Shown here piece by piece: positions 37,064 to 44,563 of a DNA stretch of 64,000 bases. Below the pieces are notes generated by a model, which saw nothing but the letters and a program-made list of their open reading frames with translations, was not told the origin of the DNA and did no database searches. Numbering within the stretch: position 1 is the first letter of the stretch; every line of letters starts with the position of its first letter. The position numbers and the translations under genes were made by a program. This stretch comes from CBDDEI01 sp965226775. Lineage in GTDB: Bacteria > Chloroflexota > Dehalococcoidia > SHYD01. The stretch is taken from NCBI GenBank assembly GCA_965226775.1, contig CBDDEI010000002.1, positions 1,116,001 through 1,180,000 on the forward strand, in the 5' to 3' direction.

Positions 37064-38242
37064 CTAGAGCTGGGCTCGTGGCGGATCGAAGGCGAACTCG
37101 ATGCCGTTCTTGCCCATGATCCAGGGATCGCCCCAGAGGGCGTTGAAGGTGCCGCGGCCGCCCGGGCCCTTCTCGATGAAGAACGGATGGAAGTTGCCGT
37201 GCGCGCCCTCAATGATGGGGGTATCGCAGGGGCCGCCGGGCGCCGGGTCCCAATCAGCGATGTCGAACTGCTCGCCGATGGTGAGGCCGATACCGTGGCC
37301 CCAGCGGACATCCTGGAAGTCACGTCCCAGAGGCTTGGCCACTTCCATGCCGGCGTGGAAGACGTCTTTGCCGGTCATGCCGGGTTTTGCAGCGGCGTAC
37401 ATTGCGTCCAAGATACGGCGGACATCATCCACCATCTTCTGCTTGGCGGGATCGCCTTTGCCAACGAGCCACGTGCGGCAGACCTGGGCGTAGTAGCCGT
37501 GATAGCGGGGATTCAACTCTACGGAGGAGAGGTCGCCCTCTTCCCAAACATCGTCGCCGCGGGTGCTGGTTCCCCAAATCCAGGGGGTGCCGCCGCCGTG
37601 GATGAGGTTCTGGGACTCTGCGCCCATCTGGACGGTGAGGTTCACCGCCTGCTCCACCGCGACATCGTGACGGATGCCTGGGCGGATGACGGACATGTAG
37701 AGCTCCATGCAGCTGTAGGCAATGTTTGCCGACTTCTTGTAGATCGCTTGCTCTGCCGCGCTGCGGTGTAGCCGGGCCATCTCTACTAGCCGCCCTGAGG
37801 GGACAAAAGAGACGTTGTCAAAATTCTTGCGGATGTTTTCCGCCATGCCGAAGCGGAGTTGGCCGCCATCCACGGCGAGTGCGCCGCCCTTGTAGCCGAC
37901 CTTGCCGAGGGCAGAGCAGATGGCGTCTGGTAGGCTGCCGCCGCGGCCGCTTGGCGATTCGATCATGGTGGCGGTGTACTGATTGAGCAGGTTGATGGTG
38001 CTGCCACCCATGCCCTCCGCGACGACCATGATGGGGTCGCCGGACTGGCCGAGCGCGATGAACGACGGGGTGGGCGAATCGATATGGGAGAGACCTGCCA
38101 GATAACGGACGCCTCCGGTTCCTTCATCGACAACCAGAACAGCGTCCCAGCCCTTGGCCTTCATGCCCTCTTGGACACGGGAGACGCGCTCACCGATCTC
38201 GGCTGGGCTGAAATCGCTGATGACCTCTGTAGCCATAGCCAT
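37064..38242 (-). CDS. M24 (creatinase/aminopeptidase P-fold) protein, copy 1
   Basis: A 392-residue paralogue of the downstream gene; the two agree over their whole length ('DEGTGGVRYLAGLSHIDSPTPSFIALGQSGDPIM', 'IHGGGTPWIWGTSTRGDDVWEEGDL', 'VRWGHGIGLTIGEQFDIADWD', 'GAHGNFHPFFIEKGPGGRG', 'NALWGDPWIMGKNGIEF'). As there, the two metal-binding Asp positions read Glu ('SSVELNPRYHGYYAQVCRTW') and Gln. A GAGGAGG site and a promoter precede the ATG. The pair probably forms a heteromer or two specialised enzymes after gene doubling. Lineages such as SAR202 are known for expanded M24 families. Confidence 0.86.
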   Translation of the reverse strand: MAMATEVISDFSPAEIGERVSRVQEGMKAKGWDAVLVVDEGTGGVRYLAGLSHIDSPTPSFIALGQSGDPIMVVAEGMGGSTINLLNQYTATMIESPSGRGGSLPDAICSALGKVGYKGGALAVDGGQLRFGMAENIRKNFDNVSFVPSGRLVEMARLHRSAAEQAIYKKSANIAYSCMELYMSVIRPGIRHDVAVEQAVNLTVQMGAESQNLIHGGGTPWIWGTSTRGDDVWEEGDLSSVELNPRYHGYYAQVCRTWLVGKGDPAKQKMVDDVRRILDAMYAAAKPGMTGKDVFHAGMEVAKPLGRDFQDVRWGHGIGLTIGEQFDIADWDPAPGGPCDTPIIEGAHGNFHPFFIEKGPGGRGTFNALWGDPWIMGKNGIEFAFDPPRAQL

Positions 38243-38271
38243 AATAAAAACCTCCTCTCGTGATTGGACTC

Positions 38272-38299
38272 AGTATAGTGAGTGTAAACAGCCTGACAA
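38272..38299 (-). promoter_or_regulatory. Promoter of the M24 operon
   Basis: TTGTCA (38299-38294) and TATACT (38277-38272) on the minus strand with 16 bases between, followed by GAGGAGG ahead of the ATG at 38242. Confidence 0.7.
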
Positions 38300-38552
38300 C
38301 AGAAAACTAGGCACGAATGCCGCGGTGTTGCCCGTGTGCGGCAGCATAGCACAGCCTGAAGAGAGAGACAAATAGCGGCCTCCACGTCCTCCTAAGTGCA
38401 GCAAAGTATCCAATAAGGAAGCGGGTGAAACGATGAGAAGTGCGGTTCTTCTGTCACCACATTTCCTAAGCACGACGCGGGCAGCGGGTGTTGCTAGACG
38501 CGGTCCTCCGCCATAGGCGGGCAAGTTCGGAGTGACGAGAACGAAGGTTGGG

Positions 38553-40085
38553 TTAGCGCCAGGAATCGGCGGCTTTGAGAAGCTCGTCCACGGTGACCCG
38601 GCTGATGCGCCGGCCGCGCTCCTGCAATGCCATAAGGTCGCCCTCCGCCTGGGCGGTAATGAGCCGTCCGTACGTGAAGGGCTTGCCGGGGATGGGCGCA
38701 TCTTCTTTTACTTCGTCCACTATCTGGATGCAGCAGACGGTGTTGGGCCCGCCCTTGTGGAGCTGGCCGGTGGAATGCAGATAACGGGGCCCAAACTCCA
38801 GCGTGGTAGCCACGCGGAAGTGGTCGCGCAGGCGGGCACGGACGGACTGTAGCGTCTTCCGCAGCTGCGGCGAGCGGGGGAGATAGGCCTGAAAGGCTAC
38901 GTAGTCGCCTTCCTTGAGGGACTGCAGTAGTTCGTTCAGGGGTAGCGCGGATGTTGGCGGCGCGCTCTCACGGGCAAGCACCGTAGCCGCCGCGGCCTTG
39001 GCAGACTCCACTTCCGGCTGATCGAAGGGGTTCATGTGCAGCCCGTAGCCAACGGCGGCGGTGGCGATCTCCCAGCGAAAAAACTCCGCGCCAATTTCTG
39101 TCACGCCGTTCCAGGGCAGCAGGATGTTCGTCTGACTGGAGCGGGCGGAGCCGTAGGTAAGGTTAAGCCGGTCGTTGCTGTAGCTCTCCGGCGGACCCGG
39201 TGGTTCCGCGGTCACCGGCACGATGCCTGTGCCTTCTTTGCCCGTAGACTCGGCCAGAAGCTGCTCCAACCATGGGCCAAAGGGCTCCAGCCACTCGGGG
39301 AGATGGAAAGTGAGCTTATCCCGTCCTGCTCGGACCGCGGCAGTGAGCAGCGCGCCTAGCCAGATGCCGGGGTTCTGCTCTGGCCGTATGTCGGCCCCGC
39401 AAGCACGCGCCATTCCCTGCGCGCTGTGCAGCACCATGGCGACGTCCACCCCCGCGAGGGCTGCGGGGACAAGCCCGAAGTAAGTGAGCACTGAGTAGCG
39501 CCCGCCCACGTCCGGCGGGGTGAGGAGTACTTCCCGAAAGTTGCGCTCACGGGCCAGGGTAGCCAGGGGCGTGCTGGGATCGGTAATAGCGATGAACTGG
39601 CTGCCGTCCTTCACCTTGTCGTAGAAGTACTCCAGATGACAGCTTGTTTCCAGAGTGGTGCCGGACTTACTTGCGGCGATGAAGAGGGTTTTCTTCATGT
39701 CCCCGCTGCGCTCAATGGCCAGCACCTCTTCCGGGTGGGTGGAATCCAGGACACGCAAGGGGCGGGTGCCGCCCATGGTGGCTACCAGTGTCTCCGCACC
39801 CAGAGAAGAGCCACCCATGCCCAGAAGCACCACTTGCTCAAAGTCCGCGCACTGCCGAACCAGGGTTCCGATGCGCGGAAGGCTGAACTCCATGCTGCGG
39901 GGAAGGTCGAGCCAGCCCAGAAACTCCGCAACGCCCTCAGGCTCCTTCTTCCACAGCGTGTGGTCGCGGGCCCAAAGGCGGTGCTCTACCTGGTCTCGAT
40001 CAAACTCCCGGAGCGCGGGCTCAAAGATGGGAGTAAGCGCATCGAGCCGGTAGGCAAAGAAAGGGGTATGGGTGGTTTCAGCCAC
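38553..40085 (-). CDS. pgi: Glucose-6-phosphate isomerase (isomerase part of a transaldolase/isomerase)
   Basis: A 510-residue protein with two SIS sugar-isomerase domains: 'FEQVVLLGMGGSSLGAETLV' and 'TLFIAASKSGTTLETSCHLEYFYD', then 'FREVLLTPPDVGGRYSVLTYFGLVPAALAGVD', and the C-terminal 'FQAYLPRSPQLRKTLQSVRARLRDHF' with 'EFGPRYLHSTGQLHKGGPNT'. This C-terminal part is typical of isomerases fused to transaldolase (Tal-Pgi) in actinobacteria, cyanobacteria and Chloroflexota; here the transaldolase half is absent and the protein stands alone. It interconverts glucose-6-P and fructose-6-P. The start is well placed in family terms; no clear operon partner. Confidence 0.88.
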   Translation of the reverse strand: MAETTHTPFFAYRLDALTPIFEPALREFDRDQVEHRLWARDHTLWKKEPEGVAEFLGWLDLPRSMEFSLPRIGTLVRQCADFEQVVLLGMGGSSLGAETLVATMGGTRPLRVLDSTHPEEVLAIERSGDMKKTLFIAASKSGTTLETSCHLEYFYDKVKDGSQFIAITDPSTPLATLARERNFREVLLTPPDVGGRYSVLTYFGLVPAALAGVDVAMVLHSAQGMARACGADIRPEQNPGIWLGALLTAAVRAGRDKLTFHLPEWLEPFGPWLEQLLAESTGKEGTGIVPVTAEPPGPPESYSNDRLNLTYGSARSSQTNILLPWNGVTEIGAEFFRWEIATAAVGYGLHMNPFDQPEVESAKAAAATVLARESAPPTSALPLNELLQSLKEGDYVAFQAYLPRSPQLRKTLQSVRARLRDHFRVATTLEFGPRYLHSTGQLHKGGPNTVCCIQIVDEVKEDAPIPGKPFTYGRLITAQAEGDLMALQERGRRISRVTVDELLKAADSWR

Positions 40086-40620
40086 GGCTGCACTATACGA
40101 ACTTCACGCGCAAGCTGTCAAACGCCTAAGAGACTGCCTCTAGCAACCACTGCCGCTGGGTGGCAAACCCAAGCTCGCTGCATGAGAAGACAGGGCCTGC
40201 CGCTAGTCGCGGTCAAGTGCGCTCAAGGTCGCGCTTAGCTCGTCCGATGGAGAGAGGAAACAATCATTCTCTCCCTCTCGATGGGGGAGTGCGAGACGCC
40301 AGCTATTCTCTCCCCCTCGATGGGGGAGAGTTAGAGAGGGGGTGAAGGCAGCACGTGCATCATACGCAGCGCTGAGCTGTAACCGGCGGAGCAGCGCACA
40401 AGAAGCTCGAGGCGCCAATCATTCTCTCCCCCTCGATGGGGGAGAGTTAGAGAGGGGGTGAAGGCAGCACCTGCAGTCATGCGCAGCACTGAACTGTGAC
40501 CAACAAAGCGGTGCGCAAGAAGTTCGAGGAGACGGCTAAGCCTCCCTGGGGTTTGCTGCGTTAGCCTACCCCGGGAGCGGCAACGACTCATGCGCCTCTA
40601 TTTCACTACTCTATCGGACG
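40086..40620. other. Gene-free stretch of 535 bases, mostly repeats
   Basis: Contains the palindromic repeats near 40263-40465 and otherwise no open frame that I believe. The minus-strand frames at 40203-40591 are repeat-encoded. Confidence 0.7.
40263..40465. repeat. Three copies of the CTCTCCCCCTCGATGGGGGAGAG palindrome family
   Basis: Copies at about 40266-40291 (imperfect), 40308-40347 and 40422-40463. The last two share a tail, TTAGAGAGGGGGTGAAGG, and the flanks CAGCACGTGCA and CAGCACCTGCA. They are not a CRISPR: the copies are few, differently spaced and internally palindromic. Confidence 0.85.
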
Positions 40621-41546
40621 CTAGAAGATGGCGAGGCCGTTGGTGGGGGAACCGGTGCCGCGCGGTAAGAAGAGCGGCGCAGTGACGCAAAAGAACTCGT
40701 AGCGGCGCGATCGGCGCAGGCCTGAGCCAGGGCCTCGAAATCGTGGTTGTCCAGCAGGTGAATGCCCATAGCGACGATGGCCACCAGGTGCCACGGCTGC
40801 GCGATGCTAGGGAAGCCTGAGGGCACTACGTCCGACGTGCCGTCGCTGCCCAGCACCGAGATGCGTCGCTCGAACATCCACGGCAGCACCGAGGCGTGGA
40901 GCCCCGCGCGCGTCGCGGGATCTGGGTCGTAGTCGCCCAGGGAGCGGCCCCGCTTGTGGCGACCAGTGCGCACCAGGAGGATGTCGCCTTCGCCCACGGT
41001 GACTCCCTGACGTCGCTCCGCCTCCTCTAGGTCTTCTATGTAGATCGCCTCGCCCGGCTCAAGCCAGTCCTTGCCTTTGACCGGAGGGATGTCCAGCAGG
41101 ATGCCGCGGCCCACCACCTTGGTCAGCGCGTTGTCTATGGCGTTCTTGTGAGCGCCGTCCACCCGCACCTCGGAGGAAGGGAAGCCGTTGTACATCTTGC
41201 CCTGCCAGAAGATATGGCAGAGCGCGTCGATGTGGCTGGTGGCGTAGCCGTGATAGGCCACCCCCACAAAGTCCATGGATGCGGTGGAGGCCGGGTTATC
41301 GCCGGTGCCCAGCATCAGGTGGACCGCCGGGCGGGCGTTCATCTTGCTGGGGACATTGGAGAGGGGCAACGCCAGAGACACTACGTGGCCGTCCTGGATG
41401 AGTGAGGAGGCCTGCTGGCGTTTGGCCTCCGTGAGGTAGTTGAGCGCGCCAAGCTGGTCTTCCGGACCCCACTTGCCCCAGTTGGACAGGGAGTCCATAT
41501 AGCTCAGGACATCCTTGTCCGTCAGTCCCCGGTTATCGATGGTCAT
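40621..41546 (-). CDS. Cyclase-family metal hydrolase, kynurenine formamidase-like (frameshift at the end)
   Basis: About 308 residues after correction. The domain motif 'YHGYATSHIDALCHIFWQGKMYN' contains the H-x3-D-x3-H metal site of the cyclase family; 'LALPLSNVPSKMNARPAVH' and 'AIYIEDLEEAERRQGVTVGEGDILLVRTGRHKRG' also match. The uninterrupted frame ends in basic nonsense; a one-base shift near 40700 gives the natural end 'RYEFFCVTAPLFLPRGTG' followed by 'SPTNGLAIF', stopping at 40621. The family covers arylformamidase, isatin hydrolase and others; the substrate is unknown. Such proteins are common in marine and sponge-associated Chloroflexota. It lies alone between repeats and a glycosyltransferase gene. 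Confidence 0.85.
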
Positions 41547-41595
41547 GATGATCGCTCCTGCGTAAGTGTTTGGTTATCTTAGCGCACGTGACGGG

Positions 41596-42762
41596 TCAAG
41601 GTCTGCTCCAATAGCCGGAGAGCGCGGGAAAGGCGCCGACAAAGAGAGCGGCGGTTACGGCCAGGAAGGCCATTAGGCTGCTGATGGCGAGACTGCGACG
41701 CCGGCCGGTTAGCTGTGCCGCGGTCTGCCAGAGCCGGTAGTAGCAGTAGGCCAGTGCGATGGCGAGGAGAGGCATCCCCGGCAGCAGGTAGTAGAAGTAC
41801 TTAAGGCGCGGGATTAGGAACCAGGGCAGATAGAGGGAGAGAAACGCGACGGCGAGAAAGACCTCCGGACTACGGAAAGCCGTTAGGCCGCGCTTCAGCA
41901 GCCAGAGGACGGAGAGGAATCCTGGCAGCAGGATGAGGGGGTTGCTGGTTACCAACACTCCCACAGAGCGGTCTTCTCGGGCGGTGAAGACCAGCGGGCT
42001 GCCGGTGAACCAGGCGAGGGGTGCCAGCAGACGCTCCGCCGTGGAGAGGCGGTCCGCGCCCACTTGCAGCTGGTAGCCCAGCATCTGCTGGTGCAGCCCG
42101 ATGATCTCGCCGGGGCCGTAGCCCAGCGCCACCACATGATAGAGCCACGGCGCGCCATAGCCCAGTGCGCCCGCGGCAATGAAGAACGCCGCCGCGGAGA
42201 TGGTTTGCTCCCGCGTCAGAGGGCGCTCATGCGTGGGCGCGAGGGCGAGGAGGATGGGGAGGAGCGCCCATGCGCCCGACCACTTGACTGCGGTGGCAAG
42301 GCCCAGCGCCAGCCCGCAGGCCAGCAGCGACGCGTGACCTCCCTTTGTGCGATAGCTCCACGCAGCCACCAGCGCGGCGAGCACCAGCACCGCTTGGAAG
42401 ATGTCGAGCATGGCCAGGCGGGAGAAGCTAAGCCAGAGGAAGTCCAGAGAGAGCAGGCCCGCAGCCAGGAACGCGATCTCATGTGAGCGCCATAGCAGCC
42501 AGGTCAAGCGGTAGGTGAGCGCTATTCCCACGACGCCCGCAATGGCCGAGAGCGCCCGCCAGCCCCAGGGGTTGTCCCCCAGCAGCGCGATGCCCAGCGC
42601 TATGGCCTCTTTGCCCAGGGGCGGATGCTCAAAGGTGGGGTCCGGTAGGCCCTGGAGGTAGGCGCGCGCTGCAGGCAGATAGAAGAGCCCCTCATCAAAG
42701 ATGGGCACAGGAGGCGCGTTCAGATGGGGCAACCGCGCCAGCGCCCCAAAGGCCAGCACCAT
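41596..42762 (-). CDS. GT39-like (PMT-type) membrane glycosyltransferase
   Basis: A 388-residue protein with about ten membrane helices. The N-terminal loop 'PPVPIFDEGLFYLPAARAYLQGLPDPTFEHPPLGKEAIALG' contains the DE motif and EHPP signature of the PMT/Dol-P-Man mannosyltransferase family (GT-C fold). It should transfer a sugar from a polyprenyl-phosphate donor to a protein or glycan outside the membrane. It is shorter than fungal PMTs but normal for bacterial ones. Since the Thr-rich surface protein at 4723 would be a good O-glycosylation target, a link is possible but unproven. Repeats fill the upstream space. Confidence 0.85.
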   Translation of the reverse strand: MVLAFGALARLPHLNAPPVPIFDEGLFYLPAARAYLQGLPDPTFEHPPLGKEAIALGIALLGDNPWGWRALSAIAGVVGIALTYRLTWLLWRSHEIAFLAAGLLSLDFLWLSFSRLAMLDIFQAVLVLAALVAAWSYRTKGGHASLLACGLALGLATAVKWSGAWALLPILLALAPTHERPLTREQTISAAAFFIAAGALGYGAPWLYHVVALGYGPGEIIGLHQQMLGYQLQVGADRLSTAERLLAPLAWFTGSPLVFTAREDRSVGVLVTSNPLILLPGFLSVLWLLKRGLTAFRSPEVFLAVAFLSLYLPWFLIPRLKYFYYLLPGMPLLAIALAYCYYRLWQTAAQLTGRRRSLAISSLMAFLAVTAALFVGAFPALSGYWSRP

Positions 42763-42837
42763 GCAAGCGGAAGCCAGGAGGGAATACTCATGAATCTATT
42801 CACCCTCACCCCTTCCCATCCCTAAAGAGGAAGCATA

Positions 42838-43130
42838 CTCGCTCTCTCCCCCTCGCTGAGGGCGAGCGAGAGAAGAAGTGTAGTTGTTCTCTCCCCCTCG
42901 ACGGGGGAGAGTTAGAGAGGGGGTGAAGGGAGTACGCAACTATGCTCACAGGTCAAGTCGTTGAAGAGGGGCTATCCTCGTACCCCCTCTGTGAGCGAGC
43001 CAGCGCAGGGACGTAAGATGGGGGAGAGCTAGAGAGGGGGTGAAGGGAGTGTGCAACTATGCTCACAGGTCAAGTCGCTTGGGGCAATCCTCATTCCTCT
43101 ATCTCGATGGGGGAGAGCTAGAGAGGGGGC
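42838..43130. repeat. Palindromic CTCTCCCCCTCG repeats, further copies
   Basis: Copies at about 42842-42873, 42888-42929, 43018-43044 and 43100-43130 share GGGGGAGAG(T/C)TAGAGAGGGGGTGAAGG. A longer direct repeat, GTGCAACTATGCTCACAGGTCAAGTC (written with small changes in the left copy), lies at about 42935-42962 and 43051-43078. The 396 bases from 42763 to 43158 hold nothing else. Confidence 0.85.
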
Positions 43131-43158
43131 GCAGGCAGCACGCGCCGACTCTCACAGC

Positions 43159-43770
43159 TCAAGGCTTCCGGCAAACTAAAGCCCACTGAGCGCGTACGGC
43201 AGCAGTGGCAGGCGCCTTCACCTCCAGCTTCAGCAACTCCAACCAGCGAAACGCCCCGAACCATGCCTCCAGCTGCGTCTGGGTAGTGAGGCGCGCCCGG
43301 AAGAGGGTGGAGGCATCGCCGGGAGTCTCCGTGGAGTAGCTCTCGTCGGAGCCCTCGGCGGCCGCAGCTACAACCAGCAGGCTACCGTGGGGCCGGAGGA
43401 CACGAGCGAACTCCTGGGCCGCTGCAGCAACCTGGTCTGCGGTAAGGCTCTCGAAGACGCTGGTGCAGAGGGCAAGGTCGACGCTATCGGATGCCACGGG
43501 CATCGCCTCGACTGACCCTTGCAAGAATGCGCCCCTTAGTGGCGGCACGGTAGCCCCTGCCTTCGCGAGCACTGGACGAGAGAGGTCCAGGCATAGCACC
43601 TGGTGGCCCGCGTGGGTCAGGTAGGCTGCGTTGCGCCCGCCGCCGCACCCCGCGTCTAGCACCCGGCTCCCTGGCTGCAGCTCAAGGAGCTGGGGCAGGT
43701 GCATGACAAAGAGATCGGGGTGCATGTCCGGGCCTGCTCCCTGTGGCGGCAACCCGGATGCACCCCGCAT
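43159..43770 (-). CDS. Class I SAM-dependent methyltransferase
   Basis: A 203-residue Methyltransf_11/25 domain. Motif I 'SRVLDAGCGGGRNAAYL' at about 38-54, the ribose-binding acid in 'VLCLDLSRPVL', motif III 'VDLALCTSVFES' and 'VLRPHGSLLVVAAA'. The start at 43770 gives a compact domain. It is 21 bases from the stop of the cyclophilin gene and on its strand, so they may be co-transcribed. The substrate is unknown. Confidence 0.85.
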   Translation of the reverse strand: MRGASGLPPQGAGPDMHPDLFVMHLPQLLELQPGSRVLDAGCGGGRNAAYLTHAGHQVLCLDLSRPVLAKAGATVPPLRGAFLQGSVEAMPVASDSVDLALCTSVFESLTADQVAAAAQEFARVLRPHGSLLVVAAAAEGSDESYSTETPGDASTLFRARLTTQTQLEAWFGAFRWLELLKLEVKAPATAAVRAQWALVCRKP

Positions 43771-43791
43771 GCGATGCGTTTCCGTAAGGGA

Positions 43792-44448
43792 CTACTGTTC
43801 GATAATCTTGATGTCGCTGATTTGGATTAGCTCAGTGGGAGTGGACACCTCGCCGCTGGGGCTGCTCTTGACGGGCGAGTTGGCAATTTTCTCCAGCACA
43901 TCCAAGCCTGCCGTCACCTGACCGAATATGGTGTAGTTCTTGGGCAGGCGACCGGAGTAGTCGCCGTGCATGATAAAGAACTGGCTGCCGTTGGTGTTGG
44001 GGCCGGCGTTCGCCATTGCTAAAGTGCCCGGCTTGTAGTCCTTTTTTACCGGCTCGTCCTGGAACTTATAGCCGGGGCCGCCCATGCCGGTGCCCATAGG
44101 GTCGCCGGTCTGCACCATGAAGTCCTTGATGATGCGGTGGAACTTCACGCCATCGTAGAAGTTGTCATTGGCTAGGAAGACAAAGTTGTTCACGGTCATG
44201 GGAGCGTCTTCCGGCAGAAGCTGGACCGTGATATCGCCCTCTGTGGTGCAGAGAATGGCTTCATACGTCTTACTGGCGTCGATGCTCATGGGTGGGGGTG
44301 CATTGTAGCTCTTGGGCATACTTCCTCCTGAACTGGATTCGCCTGCGCAGGCGCTGTTCGATGGTACCGCAGCGCCAGGGAGTGAGCAAGCGGTAGCCAT
44401 AAGCAGGGCAGCGGCAACGGTCGCAAGATACGGGCGGATGGGCAACAC
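43792..44448 (-). CDS. Cyclophilin-type peptidyl-prolyl isomerase, lipoprotein
   Basis: A 218-residue lipoprotein with a signal ending in the lipobox 'LLMATAC'. The cyclophilin domain follows a short Gly/Ser linker: 'EGDITVQLLPEDAPMTVNNFVFLANDNFYDGVKFHRIIKDFMVQTGDP' with the catalytic Arg in 'FHRII', and 'GSQFFIMHGDY'. It helps proteins fold on the outer side of the membrane. The domain lacks the extra loops of the PpiB type. No ribosome site of note; a methyltransferase follows. Confidence 0.94.
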   Translation of the reverse strand: MLPIRPYLATVAAALLMATACSLPGAAVPSNSACAGESSSGGSMPKSYNAPPPMSIDASKTYEAILCTTEGDITVQLLPEDAPMTVNNFVFLANDNFYDGVKFHRIIKDFMVQTGDPMGTGMGGPGYKFQDEPVKKDYKPGTLAMANAGPNTNGSQFFIMHGDYSGRLPKNYTIFGQVTAGLDVLEKIANSPVKSSPSGEVSTPTELIQISDIKIIEQ

Positions 44449-44563
44449 GATAGACCTCCAGTAGTAGTGTAGGAGTATAAGCTTATTCTACCGCATCAGT
44501 GGGATGTTGTGAGGGCTGGATAGGCTTAGGCAGTACAGGAAGACGCGGTGCAACGCAGGGCTA

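Noticed and set aside
40263..40465. Repeated short palindromes taken as a CRISPR array
   Set aside because: Only three copies with unequal spacing and flanking direct repeats; no cas genes nearby; the repeats recur elsewhere singly.
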